A program made the position numbers and the translations under genes. The notes under the pieces are model-generated. The model was not told the DNA's origin and searched no databases. It worked only from the letters and a program-made list of their open reading frames with translations. A stretch of 6,063 bases of DNA from Bacillota bacterium. Lineage in GTDB: Bacteria > Bacillota > UBA4882 > UBA8346. This document shows positions 1 through 4,324 of this stretch, piece by piece. The stretch's first letter is position 1. Every line of letters begins with the position of its first letter. The stretch spans positions 1 through 6,063 of the forward strand of contig JANQHU010000034.1 in the NCBI GenBank assembly GCA_028282485.1, written 5' to 3'.

Positions 1-132
1 GCCCAAGCCCGGATCGAGGCTCAACTTCCCTTAGGAGAAAAAGAAAAAAGAGCCGACCGCGTTATTTACAATCGTCAGGGTTTAAAGGAGTTAGCAAAGC
101 AGGTTAAGGAAATAATAGGCACCTTGGAGTGA
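1..132 (+). CDS. coaE: Dephospho-CoA kinase, C-terminal end (partial)
   Basis: This is the last 43 codons of a gene that begins before the window, read in frame 1 and ending in TGA at 130-132. The visible protein contains QLPLGEKEKRADRVIYN followed by a helical end (LKELAKQVKEIIGTLE). This matches the C-terminus of dephospho-CoA kinase, where an 'Q-x-P-L-x-x-K-x-x-x-A-D-x-V-I-x-N' stretch is characteristic. The enzyme phosphorylates the ribose 3'-OH of dephospho-CoA with ATP, the last step of coenzyme A synthesis, in the cytoplasm. The P-loop and substrate-binding parts lie outside the window, so the call rests on the C-terminal signature alone. The next gene starts 7 bases after the stop, which suggests co-transcription. 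Another P-loop kinase is possible but less likely. Confidence 0.8.
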   Translation, partial: AQARIEAQLPLGEKEKRADRVIYNRQGLKELAKQVKEIIGTLE

Positions 133-139
133 TTGGGGC

Positions 140-838
140 ATGCAGACAAAACGTATTTTAAATTTAGTCAAATTTTTTTTAATTCTGGTTTTTTTAATGC
201 TACTGTTTCACAAAGCCATTTTGAAGGCTTATTTTGTCTTAGATTACCGGGAGCAGATCTTGTTTTTTAGTCAAGAAAGCAAGTTGAACCCGGAATTAGT
301 GAGTGCTATTGTCTTTGTGGAGAGTCGCTTTAACCCCCGAGCCGAGTCCCGTAAAGGGGCTTTGGGCTTAATGCAAATAATGCCGGAGACCGGCAAGTGG
401 ATTGCTGGGAAGTTAAACTGGACTCACTACCAGCAGAGTGATTTATTAGAACCGAAAAAAAACTTGGCTTTAGGCACCTGGTACCTGGCTTATTTAAAAG
501 AAGTATTTCATCAAAATGAAAATATTGCCTTGGCCTCCTATAATGCCGGTTTAAATTCGGTTTCCGGTTGGTTGAAAAAAGGAATTTGGAATGGGGAGAC
601 CGTCCGCTTAGAGCAGATCCCTTTTCCGGAGACCCGCAATTATTTACTGCGGATCATTATTTTAAAAAATCTTTATCAATATCTTTATCCGGAATTAGCA
701 GTTAGTGTTCGCAAAGAAAGGAAGAATTTTTTTGAAATTAGCAGTTATCTCGTTAGGTTGTGCCAAAAATTTGGTGGATACGGAAATTATGTTAGGACAG
801 CTTGTGACAAACTCCTGGAAATTAACCCAGGATTTTAA
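140..838 (+). CDS. Membrane-anchored lytic transglycosylase (SLT domain)
   Basis: This 232-residue protein has an N-terminal membrane anchor (hydrophobic residues about 6-28, with Lys-Arg before it) and an extracytoplasmic SLT (Slt70-type, GH23) lysozyme-like domain at about 40-185. Family motifs are clear: catalytic Glu61 in VESRFNP, GLMQIMP at 76-82, SYNAG at 133-137 and FPETRNYL at 162-169. The family cleaves the MurNAc-GlcNAc bond of peptidoglycan, giving 1,6-anhydro ends. The ATG start has GGAG at 126-129, with 10 bases between, inside the coaE end. Homologs normally finish soon after the PETR(N/E)Y helix, near residue 187 (LYPEL). The last 45 residues have no family counterpart that I recognise, and from base 732 they are read over rimO in another frame. 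I infer a run-on caused by loss of the ancestral stop, so the tail may be non-functional. Confidence 0.88.
   Translation: MQTKRILNLVKFFLILVFLMLLFHKAILKAYFVLDYREQILFFSQESKLNPELVSAIVFVESRFNPRAESRKGALGLMQIMPETGKWIAGKLNWTHYQQSDLLEPKKNLALGTWYLAYLKEVFHQNENIALASYNAGLNSVSGWLKKGIWNGETVRLEQIPFPETRNYLLRIIILKNLYQYLYPELAVSVRKERKNFFEISSYLVRLCQKFGGYGNYVRTACDKLLEINPGF
718..724 (+). promoter_or_regulatory. Ribosome binding site deciding the rimO start
   Basis: AAGGAAG lies 7 bases before the TTG at 732. The alternative in-frame GTG at 705 has no good Shine-Dalgarno sequence, and starting there would add nine residues ahead of the conserved KLAVISLGCAKN beginning of the family. The site lies inside the transglycosylase frame, so ribosomes finishing that gene may be passing over it. 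Confidence 0.6.
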
Positions 839-2054
839 TGAAGCAGAATTAATTTTAATTAATACCTGTGGTTTTATTGAATCTGCCAAGCAGGAATCAA
901 TTGAGCAGATTTTAGAAATGGTTAAATATAAAGAGACTGGCAAATGTAAAAAATTGGTGGTAGCTGGTTGCCTGGTGGTTCGCTATGGGACCGAATTAGC
1001 TGCGGAGTTGCCGGAAGTTGATTATTGGCTGGGCTTTAATGACATTCGCCGCATCAGCGAGCTGGTGGCCACCGACCCATCGCCCCTTAATCGGGGAGAA
1101 ACCACCAAAGAAAAGGCTTTTTTAAATGAAGAAAACTTACCCCGTTTTCAAGCAACTCTCAAACATACCGCTTATGTGAAGATTGCCGAAGGGTGTAATC
1201 ATCGTTGTGCTTATTGTGCGATACCGTTAATAAAAGGGTCTTTTCAAAGTCGGAGTAAGAAGTCCATCATCAATGAGATTAACTCCTTAGTAGAAGCCGG
1301 AGTGCAAGAAGTGAATTTGATTGCCCAAGATATTACCATGTACGGGCAGGATTTAACTCCCCAGAGCAGTTTATTAGATTTATTAAAAGAAATAGTGAGT
1401 CAGACCCAGATCCCTTGGATTAGGCTTTTGTATGCTTATCCCGCGGGAATTAATGACCAATTATTAGAATTTATGGCCCAAGAGTCCCGCATCTGTAATT
1501 ATTTAGATCTACCTTTGCAGCATATTAACGAACGTCTGTTAAAAATGATGAACCGTACTGATGACCCTCTAACTCTTAAAAAGCGGCTGCAACGAATTAG
1601 AGAATTGGTTTCCCCAATAATTTTACGAACTACTTTTATGGCGGGCTTTCCTTCCGAGAGTAGAGCCGAGTTTGAGGAAGTTTTAACTTTTCTTAATGAA
1701 TTCCATTTTAATTATGTGGGAGCCTTCGCTTATAGTGAGGAAGAAGGAACCAAAGCCTTTGCCTTAAAACCACAAATAAACCAAAAAATTCGGCAAAGAC
1801 GGCAACAGCGCATTTTAAAGGAGCAACAGCCCATTTCGGCGCGGTTATTGCAAGGAGAAGTTGGCCATCAAAAATTAGTTTTAGTGGATAAGGTGGTCGC
1901 GGCCAAAAATTTAACCATTGGTCGAACCCAAGGAATGGCTCCTGATGTAGACGGCGTAGTAGTGATTAACGATTATTTGGGACAGCCTGGGGAATTTGTG
2001 AACTGTTTAATTACCGGCAGTGATGCCTATAATTTGTATGGCAGTCTGTCCTAG
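732..2054 (+). CDS. rimO: Ribosomal protein S12 methylthiotransferase RimO
   Basis: From the TTG at 732 this gives 440 residues, the usual RimO size. The N-terminal MTTase domain has its three cluster cysteines: C10 (SLGCAKN), C46 (NTCGF) and C80 (AGCLV). The radical SAM domain carries C155-x3-C159-x2-C162 in GCNHRCAYCAIPLIKG. The 'IPLI(K/R)G' continuation, YAYP and LDLPLQH distinguish RimO from the tRNA enzyme MiaB. A C-terminal TRAM-like domain follows (about 375-440). The family uses two 4Fe-4S clusters and S-adenosylmethionine to add a methylthio group to the conserved aspartate of ribosomal protein S12. The first 107 bases overlap the transglycosylase frame, and C10 lies in the overlap, so this start region must be translated in the rimO frame. 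GTG at 705 is an alternative start (449 residues). pgsA follows 50 bases downstream. Confidence 0.93.
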   Translation: MKLAVISLGCAKNLVDTEIMLGQLVTNSWKLTQDFNEAELILINTCGFIESAKQESIEQILEMVKYKETGKCKKLVVAGCLVVRYGTELAAELPEVDYWLGFNDIRRISELVATDPSPLNRGETTKEKAFLNEENLPRFQATLKHTAYVKIAEGCNHRCAYCAIPLIKGSFQSRSKKSIINEINSLVEAGVQEVNLIAQDITMYGQDLTPQSSLLDLLKEIVSQTQIPWIRLLYAYPAGINDQLLEFMAQESRICNYLDLPLQHINERLLKMMNRTDDPLTLKKRLQRIRELVSPIILRTTFMAGFPSESRAEFEEVLTFLNEFHFNYVGAFAYSEEEGTKAFALKPQINQKIRQRRQQRILKEQQPISARLLQGEVGHQKLVLVDKVVAAKNLTIGRTQGMAPDVDGVVVINDYLGQPGEFVNCLITGSDAYNLYGSLS

Positions 2055-2062
2055 CTAAAGAA

Positions 2063-2080
2063 GGAAAAAGCTGCTTTTCC
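2063..2080 (+). other. Small RNA-level hairpin between rimO and pgsA
   Basis: GGAAAA (2063-2068) and TTTTCC (2075-2080) form a perfect 6-bp stem with a six-base loop, AGCTGC. It is not followed by a T run, so it is not a convincing terminator. It ends 12 bases before the pgsA ribosome binding site. It may be a processing or stability element, or chance; no function can be assigned. Confidence 0.3.
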
Positions 2081-2104
2081 AGTGAAAGCGTGAGGAGAAT
2101 TACA

Positions 2105-2677
2105 GTGATTAATCTAGCTAATAGTATTACCCTCTTGCGGATTATTTTAGCACCTATTTGTGTTGGTTTTTTAATCTGGGATATTCCCGGCCGGGATCTG
2201 CTGGCGACAATTATTTTTATTATTGCCGGATTAACGGACGGTTTAGATGGTTATGCCGCCCGGGTGCGGAAAGAGGTTACTAATTTTGGCAAGTTTTTTG
2301 ATCCCTTTGCCGATAAAGTGTTAATTATCTTAACCTTGGTTGTATTAGCGAATTTAGGAAGGGTACCCTGGTTAGCAGTCTGGATTATTATTCTACGGGA
2401 AGTCTTAATTACCATTTTAAGACATTATGCTGCCAAAAAAGGACTGACCGTGACCGCTAGCCCCTGGGGAAAATCCAAGACTTTTTTTCAAATTATTGCT
2501 ATTATCTTAATAATGATTAATCAGATTTGGGAGATTCCTTTTAGTATGGGATTTTTATGGTTTGCCGTCTTTTTAACTATCTGGTCGGGAATTGATTATT
2601 TATGGCATTGGCGTGGTGCTTTTACGGGTGAAAGAGCTTTAGAGAAAAAGAAGGAGATTGATAATCACCTCGATTGA
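2105..2677 (+). CDS. pgsA: CDP-diacylglycerol-glycerol-3-phosphate 3-phosphatidyltransferase
   Basis: This is a 190-residue integral membrane enzyme from the GTG at 2105. It exchanges CMP of CDP-diacylglycerol for glycerol 3-phosphate, giving phosphatidylglycerol phosphate, the committed step to phosphatidylglycerol and cardiolipin. The CDP-alcohol phosphatidyltransferase signature is complete: D45-x2-D48-G49-x2-A52-R53, G62-x3-D66-x3-D70, within TDGLDGYAAR and GKFFDPFADK. Several hydrophobic segments follow. The N-terminus INLANSITLLRI is typical of PgsA. GAGGAGA at 2092-2098 stands 6 bases before the GTG at 2105. The longer reading from GTG at 2090 would put this site inside the gene and add MRRIT, so I prefer 2105. 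It probably belongs to the rimO transcript. Other members of the superfamily, such as phosphatidylserine synthase, are less likely given size and neighbours. Confidence 0.92.
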   Translation: MINLANSITLLRIILAPICVGFLIWDIPGRDLLATIIFIIAGLTDGLDGYAARVRKEVTNFGKFFDPFADKVLIILTLVVLANLGRVPWLAVWIIILREVLITILRHYAAKKGLTVTASPWGKSKTFFQIIAIILIMINQIWEIPFSMGFLWFAVFLTIWSGIDYLWHWRGAFTGERALEKKKEIDNHLD

Positions 2678-2690
2678 GCCTGAAAAAATA

Positions 2691-2714
2691 GATGGAAAGA
2701 TGATTTCCTCTTTT
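2691..2714 (+). terminator. Weak intrinsic terminator after pgsA
   Basis: GGAAA (2694-2698) pairs with TTTCC (2704-2708) around a five-base loop. GA at 2691-2692 can extend the stem with TC at 2709-2710 if T2693 bulges. A short T run (2711-2714) follows. The position, 14 bases after the pgsA stop and just before a new promoter, fits the end of the housekeeping operon. The stem is A/T-rich and short, so termination would be partial. Confidence 0.4.
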
Positions 2715-2719
2715 AAAAT

Positions 2720-2748
2720 TTGAGCAGTAATAGGTATTTTGGTAAAAT
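2720..2748 (+). promoter_or_regulatory. Sigma-A-like promoter upstream of the SASP gene
   Basis: TTGAGC (2720-2725) and TAAAAT (2743-2748) are separated by exactly 17 bases, and a TGG directly before the -10 box gives an extended -10. Four of six and five of six bases match the vegetative consensus. A transcript from here would have a leader of about 160 bases before the SASP start. Genes of this family are usually read in the forespore by sigma G. I found only a poor sigma-G-like pair nearby (GTATT at 2818-2822, AATGATT at 2840-2846). Confidence 0.5.
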
Positions 2749-2810
2749 TAGAATTATCTTGGTAATCATGGTGGAAGATAATACTTCTAGGTGTCTGTTT
2801 GAGGATTGGC

Positions 2811-2845
2811 ATTATTGGTATTAATCATAAACAGCTACCAATGAT
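2811..2845 (+). repeat. Inverted repeat in the SASP leader
   Basis: ATTATTGGTA (2811-2820) and TACCAATGAT (2836-2845) form a 10-bp stem with one G-T wobble and a 15-base loop. It lies about 70 bases before the SASP start. It could be an operator for a dimeric regulator or an RNA hairpin in the leader. No T run follows, so it is not a standard terminator. Confidence 0.45.
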
Positions 2846-2916
2846 TTAAGGGAGTTATTCTAAAGAGCCTGGGCAAATTAAGAATGTTCCAAATTTAAGA
2901 GAGGAGGACACAAAAT

Positions 2917-3330
2917 ATGGGTTCAGGACAAAGAAAGAATAATTATGTAGTCCAAGAGGCGGCTCAGGCTTTACACAATTTAAAGTACGAGGTATCTCAA
3001 GAGATTAATATTGATACTTCGCCGATTGTGGGAGATTATTGGGGCAATATGACTTCGCGGGACTGTGGTGCCGTGGGAGGCCATATGGTTAAAAGAATGA
3101 TCGAAGCCGCGGAAAGATCTGTAGCCGACCAACAACAAGCTGGTTATAGTCAACAACCTAGCTTTCAAGCTAATGCTAGCGCTAACGCATATGCTGCCCA
3201 GCAGCCCCAACAGATGCAGCAGCAACAACAGCAACAGCAACAGCAGCCGCAGCAGCCTCAAGCAATGCAACCGGACAAAGTCGCCCCTAATAGTGCCTTG
3301 AATTTAGGTAGTTTAGATCAGTTGTATTAA
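2917..3330 (+). CDS. Alpha/beta-type small acid-soluble spore protein with Q-rich tail
   Basis: Residues about 11-70 match the alpha/beta SASP family: EAAQALHNLKYEVSQEI, then GDYWGNMTSRDCGAVGGHMV and KRMIEAAE. These proteins coat spore DNA, push it toward an A-like form and protect it from UV and heat. They are degraded at germination by the protease Gpr, whose usual site corresponds here to the YEVSQEI region. Ordinary members are about 60-90 residues; this one has 137. The extra part is low-complexity: Gln/Ala/Asn/Ser-rich (72-94), then a Gln/Pro tract (95-118) with ten consecutive Gln at 101-110, and a less biased end (VAPNSALNLGSLDQLY). Cys50 replaces the Asn of the Bacillus-type 'SRxNGxVGG' motif. 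AGGAGG (2902-2907) lies 9 bases before the ATG. The gene is flanked by its own promoter candidate and terminator, so it is probably monocistronic. Confidence 0.88.
   Translation: MGSGQRKNNYVVQEAAQALHNLKYEVSQEINIDTSPIVGDYWGNMTSRDCGAVGGHMVKRMIEAAERSVADQQQAGYSQQPSFQANASANAYAAQQPQQMQQQQQQQQQQPQQPQAMQPDKVAPNSALNLGSLDQLY
3199..3270 (+). repeat. CAG/CAA trinucleotide repeat coding for polyglutamine
   Basis: The segment codes for residues 95-118 of the SASP and is made almost only of CAG and CAA codons, broken by CCN and two ATG. The longest pure run is ten Gln codons at 3217-3246 with CAG and CAA mixed. Such a tract can change length by replication slippage without breaking the frame. The mixed codons should make it more stable than a pure repeat. 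Confidence 0.85.
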
Positions 3331-3372
3331 TTATTTTCTTTAAAGCTTTGTCATAGCTTCATACTTAAAAGT

Positions 3373-3420
3373 AAAAAGAGCGTTCCGGAGCAATTAATCC
3401 GGCTGGACGCTCTTTTTTTT
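3373..3420 (+). terminator. Strong intrinsic terminator, probably bidirectional
   Basis: AAAAAGAGCGT (3373-3383) pairs with ACGCTCTTTTT (3407-3417), an 11-bp stem. An inner CCGG (3385-3388) can also pair with CCGG (3399-3402). On the plus strand it ends in eight T (3413-3420) and lies 42 bases after the SASP stop. Read on the minus strand, the same hairpin is followed by a five-T run, so it can also end transcripts of the convergent pilin gene. Confidence 0.85.
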
Positions 3421-3470
3421 GATCAACATAAAAATAAAAGATATCTAGTAATAAAAGGAAATAAATTGAG

Positions 3471-3505
3471 ATTATGGCTCCTAGTCATTGTTAGGAAGGC
3501 ATAAT
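3471..3505 (-). other. Imperfect hairpin just after the pilin stop codon
   Basis: ATTATG (3471-3476) pairs with CATAAT (3500-3505), and TCCTA (3479-3483) with TAGGA (3492-3496), around an eight-base loop and a small internal loop. Read on the minus strand it begins 4 bases after the pilin stop and has no T run. A role in 3'-end stability of the pilin mRNA is possible but not shown by the sequence. Confidence 0.35.
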
Positions 3506-3509
3506 CATT

Positions 3510-3677
3510 TTAAAGGCCATTAATAGTAGTGGCAGTATTATTAAAAAAGCTTTGCAAATCGCCTCCCATGGCCGTTAATCCCACAATAGTAGCTATAGCA
3601 ATGAAGGCAATAATTAAGGCGTATTCGGTAGAGCCTTGCCCTATGGTGGTATTCAGAAAATTTCTGATTGTACCCAT
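3510..3677 (-). CDS. flp: Flp/Fap-type type IVb pilin
   Basis: This is a 55-residue protein starting MGTIRNFLN on the minus strand. The prepilin signature is G13/QGSTEY: cleavage is expected after Gly13, with Glu at +5 and Tyr at +6 of the mature protein. A hydrophobic segment of about 20 residues (ALIIAFIAIATIVGL) and a short polar end (LQSFFNNTATTINGL) follow. Flp pilins are very small subunits of Tad-type pili, processed by a TadV/CpaA-type peptidase and assembled at the membrane. The start is fixed by AAGGAGGG (minus strand, 3684-3691) 6 bases upstream, although the frame is open for 20 more codons. No tad assembly gene or prepilin peptidase lies in this window, so the gene is an orphan here. 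A shared terminator separates it from the SASP gene. A small pseudopilin is the alternative. Confidence 0.85.
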   Translation of the reverse strand: MGTIRNFLNTTIGQGSTEYALIIAFIAIATIVGLTAMGGDLQSFFNNTATTINGL

Positions 3678-3683
3678 ACTGAT

Positions 3684-3691
3684 CCCTCCTT
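3684..3691 (-). promoter_or_regulatory. Ribosome binding site of the pilin gene
   Basis: On the minus strand this reads AAGGAGGG, a near-perfect Shine-Dalgarno sequence 6 bases before the ATG. It rules out the longer reading from the upstream ATG, and its strength suggests a highly translated structural protein. Confidence 0.8.
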
Positions 3692-3699
3692 GCCTGATA

Positions 3700-3728
3700 A
3701 TTATAGTATCGGCATTTTTCGTGGAAAA
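3700..3728 (-). promoter_or_regulatory. Candidate promoter of the pilin gene
   Basis: On the minus strand a perfect TATAAT (3700-3705) lies 17 bases from TTTTCC (3723-3728), a poor -35 box with three of six matches. Transcription would begin about 15-18 bases before the pilin ATG. An activator could compensate for the weak -35. The palindrome at 3756-3768 is suitably placed upstream. Confidence 0.5.
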
Positions 3729-3755
3729 AATTAGCATTTATTTTGGCTTTTCGGT

Positions 3756-3768
3756 AATTGTTACAATT
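3756..3768. promoter_or_regulatory. 13-base palindrome, possible operator
   Basis: AATTGT-T-ACAATT is a perfect palindrome with a one-base centre. It lies in the divergent region between the pilin and yraN genes, about 28 bases upstream of the pilin -35 box. The size and symmetry fit a dimeric regulator site, but no regulator gene is nearby. It is AT-rich, so chance is possible. Confidence 0.35.
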
Positions 3769-3813
3769 TTGTTAAAACTCTCAGAGAAAGCAGGAGTTTA
3801 ATCATTAATAGCG

Positions 3814-3855
3814 AAAATTTGTTCGGTAATGGCAGGTTGATTACCGCTTAATTTT
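3814..3855. repeat. Large imperfect inverted repeat before yraN
   Basis: CGGTAAT (3824-3830) and ATTACCG (3840-3846) form a perfect 7-bp stem with a nine-base loop. AAAATT (3814-3819) and AATTTT (3850-3855) extend it across a small internal loop. TTCGGTAAT, part of the left arm, also occurs at 3750-3758. The structure lies about 45 bases before the yraN start. It could be an mRNA leader hairpin or an operator; there is no T run fitting a terminator. Confidence 0.4.
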
Positions 3856-3902
3856 ACTCACTGGTGCGGTCAGTTAATAATATTTTTAGGAGTGTAGTTT
3901 TG

Positions 3903-4283
3903 GTGAAAAAGCAGCCCGGTAAACAGGAATTTGGGGCCTGGGGTGAGCAGGTAGCCCGGGAGTATTTACAGTCCTTGGGCTACCGTATTATTACGGGAAA
4001 TTATCGTTGCCGTGGGGGAGAATTAGATCTCATCGGACTGGAAGGGCGGGTCTGGTGTTTTATTGAAGTAAAGACGCGGCGTAAAAACCATTTTGGTTAT
4101 GGTTATGAAGCCTTAACCCGGTCAAAACAAAAAAGAATGATCTTTGCCGCGCGATATTTTTTAAATCAAAAGGCCTTATTTGATATTCCCTGCCGTTTTG
4201 ATGTGGTTTCTATTGATTTTTTGGACCGCGCCACCTATGAAGTTAGTTTAATTAAAAATGCTTTTGGAGCAAGTGGTTTTTAG
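3903..4283 (+). CDS. yraN: YraN family (UPF0102) nuclease-fold protein
   Basis: This protein has 126 residues from the GTG at 3903, the usual size for the family. The N-terminus has FGAWGEQVAREYLQSLGY, the YraN opening helix. The core has GGELDLIG with E40 and D42, then FIEVKTR with E55 and K57, the restriction-endonuclease-like (PD-(D/E)xK) arrangement. The biochemical role of the family is not established; the fold suggests DNA binding or cutting. AGGAG at 3888-3892 lies 7 bases before a TTG at 3900 and 10 bases before the GTG at 3903, so either could be the start. A reading from GTG at 3864 would place this site inside the gene and is unlikely. The comM-like gene follows after 41 bases, a frequent pairing that suggests a shared role in DNA processing. 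Confidence 0.88.
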   Translation: MKKQPGKQEFGAWGEQVAREYLQSLGYRIITGNYRCRGGELDLIGLEGRVWCFIEVKTRRKNHFGYGYEALTRSKQKRMIFAARYFLNQKALFDIPCRFDVVSIDFLDRATYEVSLIKNAFGASGF

Positions 4284-4324
4284 CAGAAGCTTGCTTTTTT
4301 ATTGTTTAAGGAGGGGTAAAGTAA

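Noticed and set aside
695..943. A minus-strand 82-codon frame across the transglycosylase/rimO junction.
   Set aside because: It is antisense to well-supported genes, with no start signal or recognisable family.
1182..1240. Reading rimO as miaB (tRNA methylthiotransferase).
   Set aside because: The KLAVISLGCAKN start, the IPLIKG continuation of the radical SAM motif and the YAYP motif are RimO-type.
2768..2824. An 18-codon frame in the SASP leader ending in Trp-His-Tyr-Trp-Tyr, just before the 2811-2845 hairpin, resembling a leader peptide of an aromatic amino acid attenuator.
   Set aside because: There is no ribosome binding site before its ATG, the hairpin has no T run, and the downstream gene is a spore protein with no link to aromatic amino acids.
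2980..3270. A minus-strand frame rich in leucine opposite the SASP gene.
   Set aside because: The leucines are only the complement of CAG/CAA codons; it has no ribosome binding site or family resemblance.
3529..3801. A 90-codon plus-strand frame with hydrophobic residues.
   Set aside because: It is the reverse-strand shadow of the Flp pilin gene, which has a clear signature and ribosome binding site; the hydrophobicity comes from the complement of the pilin membrane segment.
4282..4300. AGCA/TGCT mini-hairpin followed by T residues between yraN and the ComM-like gene, as a possible terminator.
   Set aside because: The stem is only four base pairs and the two genes are closely spaced, so it is too weak to call.
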